NCBI GenBank assembly: GCA_964545875.1
Contig: CAZJHH010000001.1
Location: forward strand, 372,001 to 436,000
Source of the DNA: DAIPKP01 sp964545875
GTDB lineage: Bacteria; Synergistota; Synergistia; Synergistales; Aminiphilaceae
Direction: 5' to 3'
DNA: 64,000 nucleotides
Shown here: positions 25,121-34,894 of the stretch, piece after piece
Layout of the letters: the number at the start of each line of letters is the position of its first letter
Position numbering within the stretch: position 1 is the stretch's first letter
Translations under genes and position numbers: made by a program
The notes under the pieces: generated by a model
Told to the model about the DNA's origin: nothing
Seen by the model: only the letters and a program-made list of their open reading frames with translations
Database searches by the model: none

Positions 25121-27727
25121 TTAGAAATGTAGCGTCACCGTAAGAGGAATGGCAACATCTTCCTCGGGGTTTTCCAGCACCAGCTTCACCAGGGTTCCTC
25201 CGGGAGCTGTCACGTGCAGGGGGCGTCGGCCTCCTGCCAGGAGAAGCTGTTCCAGGGGAATCCGTGCCCGGGGAACCGCCATGTCTCCCACATAGAGAAG
25301 AAGAACCGCCTTGCCTTGGTAGGGGCTGTCCGCATCCACCTGCAGGGCTTTGAAGAGGTGATATCCTTCCAGGCGCTCTTCGTAAAGCACCTGTCGGGGA
25401 GAGCCTCCGGGAGTTCCCGCATAGAGGGCGAGGGGGCCGGTCCGGGAATCTTCGGCTCCGGGAAGGCCTTCGGCCTCCTCACATTGCGGCATGGGTGTCC
25501 TGGGGAGGATCATGGCGTCCATGGTTCCTCCGGTGGGGGCGGCCATTTTCATGAAGTTAGCTCGTCCCTGGGTGGCCGGAGGAACCGCATAGAGCGGCTG
25601 AGGGGCTCCGGCGGCAAAGGAGTTGTCCCATCCCGCGGGAAGGGCGTTCCCCACGAAGACCGGGGTGGTACTTCCCACGGAGGTGTCCTGCCGTACCGCC
25701 ACGAAGGCGGTGACTTCGCAGGGAATGCCGTAGAAGAGAGATTCCCGCACGAGCAGGGGTTCCAACGCCTCTTTTCTTGTAATCTGGGCATTTTCCTGAT
25801 AGATGGCCTGTTCCGCCACTTCCTCCGCCTCCAAGGAATATCCCATATCGGAAAGTCGGGCGGCCAGCTCCTTTTGAGAATAGTTTCCGGAATAGAGTTG
25901 CTCCAGCCGATTCAGCACCAGGGCTCCGTAGAGAGCCTTGAGAGCGTTCCCTTCTCCGGGAGCCACTTTGCGCACCCGGGCTTCCAGGGGAGCTTCCAGG
26001 CCCTTGCCCTCCAGGGAATAGGAGATGTTCTCCAGATTCGAACCTTCCATGCGCCCTACGATCCACCGGGCCCGCTGCTGGGGAAGATCTCCCAACAGGA
26101 GAGAGGCCACCTGTTTCTTCTCGAAGGGAACCCTGGATCCCTGAGGAAGCGTGAGATGTTTTCCCTCCCCCTTTTCCAAGTGAATTTTCAGCGTGGCTTC
26201 TGTCAGGACAGGGCTTCCCCATTCCTCCAGAACCTCTTCCAGGGCGCTGGCAATATCCGTTTCTTCGGGAGAGCTGGTGAGGAACCGGGCGATGCCCTTT
26301 CCCTTCCGGGCAATCTCCCTGGCAAGATAATCGTTGGGAGCCGCATCGATGCAGAGAATGCTGATTTTGCGTCCTTCCTTCCTTTTGGCTTCCCGTTCCA
26401 CCATGCGGAGAATGCGCCCGTCATCGGTTACCTGGGCATCGGTGATCACCAGCACGTGCTGGGAGTAGAGCCCCTCCTCGGGCCGGGAGGTATGGATGGC
26501 CTGTTCCAAAGCCACTCCGAGATTGGTGCCTCCGTCATCTTTGTTGCGGGTAAGATAATCCACCGCTTGGGTGATATTTTCCCGGGTCGCCGGGAGAGGC
26601 CGGGAGGCAAACCAGGAGGTGGTGGAGTGAAAGAGTCCCAGGGAGAAGCGATCCTTGGGAGAAAGACCGTTCAGAAAGGAAATCACTGCCCAGTCCGCAG
26701 CCTCCCACTTGGCGCCGCTCATGGACCCCGAGTGATCCACCAGCAGAATCACCTCCCGGGGAATTCGAGGATGCTCCTCAAGAGCTTCCAGGGAAGCGGG
26801 AGTGAGAAGCCCGAAAAACCACGTATCCTTGCCTCCCTCGGGGGTGTATTCGTATATCTGCAGCTGGGCGGGGCCCTTCTCCCCGGCATTTTGGGGAACC
26901 CAGGTGACGACGAAATCCCGATCGGGAATCTCCGCCCCCTTGGAAAGGGTTACGTGGGAAGCATCCCCCTCTCCTCGGGGGGTAAGGATGCTGTGGGTGG
27001 GGCTTTCGATACGGCAGGGATCTTCAAAGGTAAGGTTCAGGGAAAATCGGTGTCCCGGATCCCGGTACACCGCCAGGGGATTGCCCTGGGCGTTGGAGCT
27101 GCCCAGCTCATCCTGCCGCACGAACCGGGGGGCCGTGGTAAGGGGTATGCGGAGGGACCACCCCGCCTTCTCGGGTTCTCCCATCTGGACGTAGGTGGTT
27201 TCCACCGTAACTTCTTCGTCCGGGCGGATTCCCTGTACTGCCAGGGTGAAGACGTTGGGGCTCTCCCGGGTGAGGAGCACCGCCTGTTTTCCCTGCTGTT
27301 TAGCCTCTTCGTACTCCTTCTCCGCCTTCTGCCGCTCCTTCAGCTCCGTAACGATGGTAACGTCTCCGAACCGGACGGAACAGGATGTCACCGCCGCATC
27401 CCCCGGAAGCGGAAAGCGGTAAAGGGCCTCCACGGGGTCCGGATGGTCTTTCTTGGTAAAGCTGTATCGGTGGGTCACGGTGAGAAATCCGAGGGGCCCG
27501 GTGACGGAGCCCGTTACGTCCGTCTTCCGAAGAGGAACGAACCTCCCCCATGAGGGAGGAGAACCTTCTTCGTCGGGAATGGAGATAATTTCCATCACCG
27601 CCACTCCTCCCGAGGCGGCGTTGTCGAACCGCTCCGAAGCGAACTCCGAAGCCTCTCCCCGGAAAGGAAGAAGCAGTATTCCCAGGCTCAAAAGGGAAAA
27701 AAGCGCAAGATGCGTGGAATGCAACAT
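25121..27727 (-). CDS. Secreted VIT and von Willebrand factor A domain protein
   Basis: 868 residues from an ATG behind AGGAGGTG. Signal peptide LALFSLLSLGILLLPFRGEASE. A VIT domain (about 45-190; VTHRYSFTKKDHPDPVEALYRFPLPG) is followed by a VWA domain whose MIDAS motif DHSGSMSG lies near residue 330, with TNLG as its threonine loop. The C-terminal half has no recognised fold. This inter-alpha-trypsin-inhibitor heavy-chain-like layout occurs in many Gram-negative surface proteins and should bind partners through a metal ion. No sortase-type tail was seen. Monocistronic. Confidence 0.88.
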   Translation of the reverse strand: MLHSTHLALFSLLSLGILLLPFRGEASEFASERFDNAASGGVAVMEIISIPDEEGSPPSWGRFVPLRKTDVTGSVTGPLGFLTVTHRYSFTKKDHPDPVEALYRFPLPGDAAVTSCSVRFGDVTIVTELKERQKAEKEYEEAKQQGKQAVLLTRESPNVFTLAVQGIRPDEEVTVETTYVQMGEPEKAGWSLRIPLTTAPRFVRQDELGSSNAQGNPLAVYRDPGHRFSLNLTFEDPCRIESPTHSILTPRGEGDASHVTLSKGAEIPDRDFVVTWVPQNAGEKGPAQLQIYEYTPEGGKDTWFFGLLTPASLEALEEHPRIPREVILLVDHSGSMSGAKWEAADWAVISFLNGLSPKDRFSLGLFHSTTSWFASRPLPATRENITQAVDYLTRNKDDGGTNLGVALEQAIHTSRPEEGLYSQHVLVITDAQVTDDGRILRMVEREAKRKEGRKISILCIDAAPNDYLAREIARKGKGIARFLTSSPEETDIASALEEVLEEWGSPVLTEATLKIHLEKGEGKHLTLPQGSRVPFEKKQVASLLLGDLPQQRARWIVGRMEGSNLENISYSLEGKGLEAPLEARVRKVAPGEGNALKALYGALVLNRLEQLYSGNYSQKELAARLSDMGYSLEAEEVAEQAIYQENAQITRKEALEPLLVRESLFYGIPCEVTAFVAVRQDTSVGSTTPVFVGNALPAGWDNSFAAGAPQPLYAVPPATQGRANFMKMAAPTGGTMDAMILPRTPMPQCEEAEGLPGAEDSRTGPLALYAGTPGGSPRQVLYEERLEGYHLFKALQVDADSPYQGKAVLLLYVGDMAVPRARIPLEQLLLAGGRRPLHVTAPGGTLVKLVLENPEEDVAIPLTVTLHF

Positions 27728-27944
27728 GCTAAACACCTCCTGTGTAATTTGAATTGATCCGAGCATAGCACGGGGCTTTTCAAAGGGTGTCACGAAAGGG
27801 GCTTGGAAGTGTCATGGGAATGTCACGGAATCGAAATTTTTCTTGAAGATCGTGGAAAAGGGAGAAAGGCCCCGAAAGAATCCGGAGCCTTCGTAGTTTG
27901 TGAAATGCCCTCCATACTGCCACAGGTGGAAGGGATGGAAAGCC

Positions 27945-28205
27945 TTACCGCCACCGTTGGAGTGTAGGGAGCAGAGCTTCCATATGTTTCCGGGCAGCTT
28001 CCTTGGGCATGATCTTGTGCTCCGTCATGATGTTCACGCAGAGATCGATCATATCTTCCAGGGTGGCGGAGGGGTTGGTGAAGGCTCCGTTTTTGAAGCA
28101 GTAGATGCAGTACTCTTCGGATATGCTTCCGTCTTCAAAGGTTCCGAAAAGCTTCGCTTCTTCCATGGGCATGCCGCAACTCTGGCAGAGAGGGGCAGTT
28201 TTCAT
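27945..28205 (-). CDS. Small zinc-ribbon protein
   Basis: 86 residues starting MKTAPLCQSCGMPM, with CQSCGMPM and EYCIYCFKNGAF as two cysteine pairs of a putative zinc ribbon, then a short helical tail. This fits the zinc-ribbon family of about 85-90 residues found widely in anaerobes, of unknown role. It stands alone between two larger minus-strand units. Confidence 0.85.
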   Translation of the reverse strand: MKTAPLCQSCGMPMEEAKLFGTFEDGSISEEYCIYCFKNGAFTNPSATLEDMIDLCVNIMTEHKIMPKEAARKHMEALLPTLQRWR

Positions 28206-28459
28206 AATTCCTCACGTCCCTTCTTTGTATGATGGGGTACCGAAGACTTTGCTTCGGATATGAATTAACCACGGGTGTGCGAAGGTCTTCTTTCCGCAAT
28301 GATACATCCTTTCGAGGATTCTGTCTTCTCCGGAAATTCCGAATGTGAGCCCGAAAGTGGTAAAATTCATAGATTTTTCAAGGGTTTGCTTTTCAAAAAG
28401 AGGAGGTTTTCCATCTTTTTCCAGTTTTTTCTGGTCCAGGAGAGACTCCGGTCCGTCTC

Positions 28460-31400
28460 TCAGGCTTCTTTTTCCGAAGAACTTCTTTCGGAATCCCCAA
28501 GGTTGGCTTCGGCAACGCCGTTGGCGCCGTTTTTCCGGGTGCAGAGATCGTAAAGAATGGGAAGCAGCAACAGAGTAAGTGCTCCCGAGACCAGAATGCC
28601 CCCCACCGAAACGATGCCCACACCGTTGCGCAGTTCCGCCCCGATTCCCCGGCCCAGGGCGAGGGGCATCATTCCGAGAATGGCCGCCAGGGTGATCATC
28701 ACGATGGGGCGGAACTGCTCGCAGGTGGCGCTGATCATGGCCTTGTGCCGGGGTATGCCTTCCGCCCTATGCTGATTGGCCTGATCCACGATGAGAATGG
28801 CGTTGTTCACCACGATGCCTATCATCATGACCACTCCCATGATTTCGAAAATTCCAAGGCTTCCTCCGGTGAGAACCAGGGCCCAGACGGTTCCCAGAAG
28901 GGACAGGGGAATGGTCACCAGAATGAGGGCGGGCTGCAGCCAGGATTCGAGAATGGCCGCCAGAGTGAGGATTACCAGAACCAGAGCGATGACTCCCGCC
29001 TCTGCCAAAGCTTCCTGGGCTTCTTCCATAACTTCGAAGATTCCCGCAAATCGGTAGCCGTACCCCGGAGGAAAATCGCCCTCTTCTTCGATGAGCCTGC
29101 GAATCTCTCCCGCCGCGGTTCCCAGAGGAAGATCCGGAGCGAGATTGGCGAGCACCTTGGTGATGCGCTGCTTATCCACCCGGGTGATCTGAACCGGAGC
29201 GAGGTCTTCCTCCAGAGTGCTCACTCCCCGGAGAATCATGGATTTTCCGGGTTCTCCGGGAATCTGGAAGGCTCCTATCTGTTCCTTTCCCCCCTGCTCC
29301 TCCAGCTTTACCACCATGTCGTAGTTGCGGGCTCCTTCCTTGTAGGTTCCCGCCTTGAGCCCCTCCAGATTGGCTCGAAGAAGCAGGCCCAGATCGGAGC
29401 CTCCCATACGGATATCCGAAAGCACTTCCCGCTTGGGGCGTACGGTAATTTCCGGCTTTCCCTGGCGCACCGTGGTATCCGGATCTTCCACTCCGGGGAT
29501 CCTCCGGGCCAGATCCCGGGTTTTCAGGGCCAATCGTTCCAGTTCGCCGAGTTTGGGCCCTGCGATCTCCAGATCCAGGGCGGCTCCGGTGCCTCCCACG
29601 ATGCCCGGAATGGATACGGTGATCAGGGCATCCGGAAAGGCGGCGAGACGATTCCGGATGTTCTCCGCCAGCTCGTGGATGGAAATGTTCCGTTCGGTGC
29701 GGTCCGAGAAGCGAAGCAGGATCTGGGAGAGATACACCCCTTCCGAAGACTGTCCTACCTGACCATCCACCTTTCCGAGGGTGGTGAGCATGTGGCGCAG
29801 TTCCGGGAGATCCCGAAGATGTTCCTCCGCCAGAAGGACGTTCTGCCGGGTTCTTTCCAGGCTGTAGTAGGTGGGAAACTCCAGCTTCACCGTAATCTCT
29901 CCCTTGTCCGTATCCGCCACCAGACTTCCCCCCAGGGAGCTCCCCAGAAAGAGGGCGTGCACGAAGAGGATCAAGGTTATTCCTATGGCCAGAAGAGCGG
30001 CGCTTCGGTGGCGTTCGTGAAACTCCAGAATTTTTCGAAATCTTCCCAGAAGCCGGTCAAAACCCCGGTTCCATCCTTGTTCCATCCGCTGGAGCAGCCC
30101 TGAACCGTCTGTACCGGAGGGTTTCAGAAGAATGGAGCAGAGCAGGGGAGTAAGGGTGAAGCTCACGAAGAGGGAGATGGCGGTCATAATGAACATGGTG
30201 AGTGCCAGAGGGCGGATGAAGAGCCCCACCATGCTTCCCATCTGGGCCAGAGGAAAGAGCACCACCATGTTGGTTCCCGCACTGGCGAGGACCGGCACAA
30301 AGGATCTGGCGGCTCCCTCCATGGCGGCCTGTTTGGGATCCCCGCTTTTTTGGAGATTCCGGATAATGGCTTCCAGCACCACGATGGAATTGGTTACGAG
30401 AATGCCTACGGACATGCCTATGGCGATGAGGGTGGAGGCGTTGAGAGTAAAATCCGCCAGTTCCAGAAAGAAGAGCCCTATCACGATGGTAAGAGGCATG
30501 GTGATGGCGATAACCAGAAGGGAGCGCAGGTTGTAGAGAAAGAGAAAGAGAATTCCCCCGGTAAGAAGAATGCCCTGGAGCACGTTAATCCAGGCGCTTT
30601 CGTTGGTGGCCCGGATAAAGGTGGCGTCGTCGGTGAACCAGGTGAGTTTCATTCCTCCCGGGAGCTCCTTCCGGAGCTCCTCCATGCGTCGTTCCACTTC
30701 TTCCGCCACTCTTACCGCATTGGCGTCGGACTTCTTTACCACCCGAATGATTATGCACTCTCTGCCGTCCAGGGCGGCTATTTCGCGCACCTCCCGGGTA
30801 GTCATCACCACGGTGCCCACGTCCCGGATGCGTATCCGCTGTCCTTCAAAGCCAGCGATTTCGAGGTTCCCCAGGGATGTCACGTCCTGAAAATCTCCGT
30901 CGTACTTTACGGAAATTTCCATGCCGTGATCCCGAATTCTCCCGGCGGGAAGAATGCCCACGCCCTGGCGTAAACTCTGAATCACCTGCATGGTCGTGAG
31001 CCCCCGGGGGGCGAGTTTGTTCCGGTCCAGCAGAATCTGGACTTCCCGGGGGGCTCCTCCGATAACCTCCACCTCCGCCACTCCGGGAATGGTGGTAAGC
31101 CGATCCTTCAGATCGTTGTCCGCGAAGTCGAAAAGGTCCGCCCCGGACAGATCTCCCGTGAGAGCCAGGGTTACGATGGGGGTGGCGTTCACGTCGTACT
31201 TCTGGATGATGGGATCTTCCACGCTTTCGGGAAAGTCCCCCCGGATAAGATCCAGTTTCTCCCGTACGTCCGTGGCCGCCACGTCCACATCGATGCCCAG
31301 CTGAAACTCCAGAAGAGTCTGGGCCATGTTCTCCATACAGGAGGAGGATACGTGCTTCAGCCCGTCGATGGCCACCACCGCATCTTCGATGCGCTTGGCC

Positions 31401-31588
31401 ACGTCGGTCTCGATGTTGCCGGGACTCGCTCCGGGGTAGATGGTGACGATGGTGATGTAGGGCACATCGGTTTTGGGCATGAGCTCCAGCCCCAGCTTGC
31501 GCCAGGAGTTGAACCCCAGCAGGGTGAGGCCGATGAGAAGGCACCCCATGGCGATGGGGCGTCGCACCGAGGCGTTGGAAAGAAACAT
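28460..31588 (-). CDS. RND efflux permease lacking the TM4 aspartate pair
   Basis: 1042 residues, full length, beginning MFLSNASVRRPIAMGCLLIG. Twelve membrane spans and two porter halves as in AcrB. TM4 reads IGMSVGILVTNSIVVLEA, so Thr-Asn occupies the position of the Asp407-Asp408 proton relay. TM10 reads GIVVNNAILIVDQAN, with Asn for Lys940. Coupling therefore differs from classical AcrB, or uses other residues. The ATG overlaps the adaptor stop (TGATG). No tolC gene belongs to this operon, so it probably uses a channel encoded elsewhere. Confidence 0.93.
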   Translation of the reverse strand: MFLSNASVRRPIAMGCLLIGLTLLGFNSWRKLGLELMPKTDVPYITIVTIYPGASPGNIETDVAKRIEDAVVAIDGLKHVSSSCMENMAQTLLEFQLGIDVDVAATDVREKLDLIRGDFPESVEDPIIQKYDVNATPIVTLALTGDLSGADLFDFADNDLKDRLTTIPGVAEVEVIGGAPREVQILLDRNKLAPRGLTTMQVIQSLRQGVGILPAGRIRDHGMEISVKYDGDFQDVTSLGNLEIAGFEGQRIRIRDVGTVVMTTREVREIAALDGRECIIIRVVKKSDANAVRVAEEVERRMEELRKELPGGMKLTWFTDDATFIRATNESAWINVLQGILLTGGILFLFLYNLRSLLVIAITMPLTIVIGLFFLELADFTLNASTLIAIGMSVGILVTNSIVVLEAIIRNLQKSGDPKQAAMEGAARSFVPVLASAGTNMVVLFPLAQMGSMVGLFIRPLALTMFIMTAISLFVSFTLTPLLCSILLKPSGTDGSGLLQRMEQGWNRGFDRLLGRFRKILEFHERHRSAALLAIGITLILFVHALFLGSSLGGSLVADTDKGEITVKLEFPTYYSLERTRQNVLLAEEHLRDLPELRHMLTTLGKVDGQVGQSSEGVYLSQILLRFSDRTERNISIHELAENIRNRLAAFPDALITVSIPGIVGGTGAALDLEIAGPKLGELERLALKTRDLARRIPGVEDPDTTVRQGKPEITVRPKREVLSDIRMGGSDLGLLLRANLEGLKAGTYKEGARNYDMVVKLEEQGGKEQIGAFQIPGEPGKSMILRGVSTLEEDLAPVQITRVDKQRITKVLANLAPDLPLGTAAGEIRRLIEEEGDFPPGYGYRFAGIFEVMEEAQEALAEAGVIALVLVILTLAAILESWLQPALILVTIPLSLLGTVWALVLTGGSLGIFEIMGVVMMIGIVVNNAILIVDQANQHRAEGIPRHKAMISATCEQFRPIVMITLAAILGMMPLALGRGIGAELRNGVGIVSVGGILVSGALTLLLLPILYDLCTRKNGANGVAEANLGDSERSSSEKEA

Positions 31589-32799
31589 CAGTCATTCCCT
31601 CCCGGAGGAGCGATGAGAGTGCCCTCTTCCATCAAAAGCTGTCCCTGGATTATTATCGGGGTTCCTTCTTCCAGAGGAAACTTTCCGGAGGATTCCCGAA
31701 TTTCCACCCATCCTTCGGTTTCCAGCCCAGGTATTACCGGAATCTCCCGGGCTCTGGTTCCTTCCGCAGCGAAGAGTACCGGGCCGGAGCGCTTCGCCAC
31801 GAGAGCTTCCCGGGGAACTCCCAGGGCGGTACGGTTTTCCAGAAGCACCTCCAGGTGGGCTATTCTGCCGGGAGTTATCCCCTCGGGAGGATTTTCGAGA
31901 AGCACCTTGATTTCGAAGGTTCGCAACTGTCGATCCACCGTGGGGCCCTTGTAGGTGATTTTCTGCGGGGAAAGCTCCAGGGCGCCCACCCGGATCCGCA
32001 CGGAGGTGGTGCCGGGAAGGATTTCGTGAAAATACTCCTCAGGAAGAAAGCCCGCCACCTCCAGGGCGTTCAGATCCTCGATCCGCAGAACCGGCTTTCC
32101 CACTTCTCCCATCTCTCCGGGTTCCCGGAATCGTTCCGTTACCACGCCGCTGATGGGGGCGAGCACCAGGGAGTCTCCCAGGTTTTTTTCGGCAATCTCC
32201 AGATGGAGCCGGGCCTGTACCTCCTGCTCCCGGGTCAGGGCGATGAGCACCTTGGCATGTTTGATCAGGGCCAAACCCTGAAGATATCGGGATTCGTACT
32301 CCTCGAAGGCGCTGGTGGAAATGGCGTGCTGGGCCAGAAGATCCTTTCCCCGTTTGTGATCCTGCTCGGCCTTGGCGAAATCCGCCTGAAGGCGCTCCAG
32401 GTTCGCCTGTTTCTCCCGTACCGCATGCTGTGCCACGGTGTACTCCTGCCGGGCGATCTTCAGGCTCTTCTCCAGGGTAAGGGGGTCCGTCTGAAAGAGC
32501 TTTGTCTCCTGAGCCTTCACCGCATCCCCCTCATCCACAAAAATATCTTCCAGGGTTCCTGCGATTCGGGGCGAAACGAGAGCGAAGCTCCTGGCCTCCA
32601 CGTTTCCCGTAAGGGTCACGATTCGTTCGAAGGGACGCAGAGCCGCCTTCGTAAGCACCACCGGGGTTCCCCGAAAAGAATCTTCCGGAGAAGGAGCTTT
32701 GTCCTTTCTCTGACTGTAGAGAGCGTGGCCTCCCAGAATTCCCGCTCCTATAAGGCAGAGGATCAGGAGCCTCCATCCCCTATGCTGTCGCAGCATCAT
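31588..32799 (-). CDS. RND efflux periplasmic adaptor, second system
   Basis: 403 residues with an N-terminal membrane anchor (LLILCLIGAGILGGHALYS). Lipoyl domain halves (GTLEDIFVDEGDAVKAQETKLFQ and LVLAPISGVVTERFREPGEMGEVGKPVLRI) enclose a helical hairpin, followed by a beta-barrel domain. Connects the RND pump encoded directly downstream to an outer-membrane channel. It lies 63 bp after the TetR gene. Confidence 0.9.
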   Translation of the reverse strand: MMLRQHRGWRLLILCLIGAGILGGHALYSQRKDKAPSPEDSFRGTPVVLTKAALRPFERIVTLTGNVEARSFALVSPRIAGTLEDIFVDEGDAVKAQETKLFQTDPLTLEKSLKIARQEYTVAQHAVREKQANLERLQADFAKAEQDHKRGKDLLAQHAISTSAFEEYESRYLQGLALIKHAKVLIALTREQEVQARLHLEIAEKNLGDSLVLAPISGVVTERFREPGEMGEVGKPVLRIEDLNALEVAGFLPEEYFHEILPGTTSVRIRVGALELSPQKITYKGPTVDRQLRTFEIKVLLENPPEGITPGRIAHLEVLLENRTALGVPREALVAKRSGPVLFAAEGTRAREIPVIPGLETEGWVEIRESSGKFPLEEGTPIIIQGQLLMEEGTLIAPPGGND

Positions 32800-32862
32800 G
32801 GTTTCTCTCCTTTTCTGTACGCGCTAACCGAGGTTTTTCATGTTCTTGCGGTTTCCCGGCCC

Positions 32863-33570
32863 TTACAGCGCCAGATTCTCCGGAAGAGGAAGCCCCGCAA
32901 GAAGGATCATGCTTCGGGCGGTGGTAATCGCCACGGTATGAAAAAATTCCGTTCCCATATATCTCTCTCCCCGGAGAAGCCCCAGAGGTTCCTTGCCCAT
33001 AAGGTAGAAAAACCCCTGGGCATAGAGCAGGTCCGCCCAGGCATAGGCTTCGTCCTGGCTGCTTTCGGGGCGGATATCCCGATAAAATTCCGCCAGCTCG
33101 TGGCTATCCGACTTCATAATGGTTTCCACCAGGGCGGGCATCATGGGAGAAGGACTGAAAAGCTCTTGGATGATAAGGCGCTTCTTCCATTCCACCCGGG
33201 AGGATCCGAAAAGATCCTGGAAAAAACGAAAAACCAGCTCCCGAACGATCTCACTTTTTCCCTGAGGAGTATCCAGGAGCTCTCCCCGGGTTTTCAGAAT
33301 TTCCGAAAGGTAGAGGCGTTTTCCTTCCGCCGCAATGGCACGAAGGGACTCCACGTAAAGATTTTCCTTGCTTCCGAAGTGGTAGTGAATGGCCCCCAGA
33401 TTGACCCCCGCCTTTTCCGCGATCATACGGGTGCTCACCCCGTCGAAACCCTGTTTCCCAAACAATTCTCCCGCCGCCAGAATCAGGGCGGTTTTGGTGT
33501 CCGCATTCGTCTCCGCTTCGTTTTTGACCGGCTTCGCACGGTTTTTTCGGTTCTTTTCGCCGCTTTCCAC
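32863..33570 (-). CDS. TetR-family regulator (CerR-like C-terminal domain)
   Basis: 235 residues. Helix-turn-helix at about 25-75: LILAAGELFGKQGFDGVSTRMIAEKAGVNLGAIHYHFGSKENLY. The C-terminal region (FRFFQDLFGSSRVEWKKRLIIQELFSPS) resembles the CerR/DUF1956 type found in regulators of AcrAB-like pumps. It heads the adaptor-RND operon and has two matching half-palindromic operators over its promoter, so autorepression is likely. Confidence 0.92.
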   Translation of the reverse strand: MESGEKNRKNRAKPVKNEAETNADTKTALILAAGELFGKQGFDGVSTRMIAEKAGVNLGAIHYHFGSKENLYVESLRAIAAEGKRLYLSEILKTRGELLDTPQGKSEIVRELVFRFFQDLFGSSRVEWKKRLIIQELFSPSPMMPALVETIMKSDSHELAEFYRDIRPESSQDEAYAWADLLYAQGFFYLMGKEPLGLLRGERYMGTEFFHTVAITTARSMILLAGLPLPENLAL

Positions 33571-33587
33571 GAAAACACCTCCAAGGT

Positions 33588-33631
33588 CAGTCGTTTGACT
33601 AACTTATAATACAGTCGTATGACTTTGTCAA
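33588..33631 (-). promoter_or_regulatory. Promoter and paired operators of the second RND operon
   Basis: TTGACA (complement of 33626-33631), a 17-bp spacer and TATAAG (complement of 33603-33608) form a near-consensus sigma70 promoter. Two copies of CAGTC-GTNT-GACT (33588-33600 and 33612-33624) lie 24 bp apart, one inside the spacer and one just past the -10. They are the probable sites for the TetR protein encoded next door. Confidence 0.8.
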
Positions 33632-33812
33632 GGTGCTTCTGGCTGTGCCCTGCCGAATTTTTTGTCTTTCGAGATTTTGGAGGGGATGCCGATATTTTTT
33701 CGGAGGTTGCCAAAAGAAGAGAAAAGGGAGTACCTTTTTTGTGAGGATGCGAAGAAAAGCGCTCTTCATGTGTGCGGCGGGTACGTATCTTTACGAATTT
33801 GGGGGAAAAATC

Positions 33813-34742
33813 ATGTCAACGTTGGAACGGCACGAAGGGAAAACCGTTTTTCTGGCGGATATGGCCATGCTTGGAGCGGCTCTTTTCTGGGGTTCCGGTT
33901 TTGCGGTAACCGATAGACTTCTGAATAGCTGTTCTCCTCTCTGGCTTCTTACCTTCCGCTTTGTTCCCAGCGGAATGCTCCTCTCTCTCGTTTTCTGGAA
34001 AAGGCTTCGAAGAATCAGCCGAAGAGACTTCCTCCGGGGAAGTTTGCTGGGGGTCTTTCTCTTTACGGTTTTTCTCGCCCATATTTACGGGCTCGTCTTA
34101 AGCACTCCCGGAAAGCAATCCTTTCTTGCCGGGGCCAACGTGGTGATCGTTCCCTTTCTCTACGCCCTCTTCTACCGAATCTGGCCCTCCAAATGGGCTT
34201 TTACCGCTGCGGGGCTTACCACCGCAGGAATTCTTACCATGGCCTTTACCCCGGGAATGCAGTTCAATCTGGGGGATACCTTCTCTCTTATTCTCGCCTT
34301 TGGCGTGGCGCTGCACTGTATCTTCGTGGGGAACCTCACTCGAAAGATGGATTCCTGCGCCCTTACGGCGCTGCAAATCTCCGGGGCGGCGGTCTGTTTT
34401 CTCGGGGCGGCTCTCCTTTTAGAGCCTTTTCCCGCCTTTGCCAACGGGGGAAGGGATCTTCTCTGGGGAATTCCCTATGTGGCTCTCTTCGTGACGGTGA
34501 TTCCCTTTCTCATCCAGACCGTGGCCCAGCGGTACAGCCCCGAGGTGCATGCGGCGATTCTTCTTTCCATGGAGAGCCTTTTCGGGTACATTATCGCCAT
34601 TTTCATGGGACAGGAGAGCCTGCATCTTCAGATCGTCTTCGGAGGACTCCTGATTCTCGGAGGAGTCTTTACGGCAGAGCTGGAGACCTATCTGGCCAAA
34701 CGAAGCGCTTCCCTCGATCTCCTCGGGAAGAGGGAGGGGTAG
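33813..34742 (+). CDS. EamA/DMT-family transporter, third copy
   Basis: 309 residues from an ATG following GGGGGAAAAATC. Ten membrane spans. FLADMAMLGAALFWGSGFAV at the start and EVHAAILLSMESLFGYIIAIFMGQE near the end align with the tandem pair at 15-17 kb, but with more divergence. It faces away from the TetR gene, sharing a 240-bp divergent promoter region. The substrate is unknown. Confidence 0.9.
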   Translation: MSTLERHEGKTVFLADMAMLGAALFWGSGFAVTDRLLNSCSPLWLLTFRFVPSGMLLSLVFWKRLRRISRRDFLRGSLLGVFLFTVFLAHIYGLVLSTPGKQSFLAGANVVIVPFLYALFYRIWPSKWAFTAAGLTTAGILTMAFTPGMQFNLGDTFSLILAFGVALHCIFVGNLTRKMDSCALTALQISGAAVCFLGAALLLEPFPAFANGGRDLLWGIPYVALFVTVIPFLIQTVAQRYSPEVHAAILLSMESLFGYIIAIFMGQESLHLQIVFGGLLILGGVFTAELETYLAKRSASLDLLGKREG

Positions 34743-34894
34743 AACGAAAATAAAGAGGAGTTTTGGCACAAACCGGAGGAAGGGTATAATGATTTGTCGG
34801 GTTTTCCCGATTGATGTATGTGATGTATATCATAGTTTTTACTCGTAAGGTCTGGACCAAAAAGGTACAATATCCTCCGGGAGGTGGAACATTT

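Noticed and set aside
34743..34894. Riboswitch or attenuator before tdh
   Set aside because: Only promoter-like TATAAT and a good ribosome-binding site are visible, with no stable stem or leader peptide.
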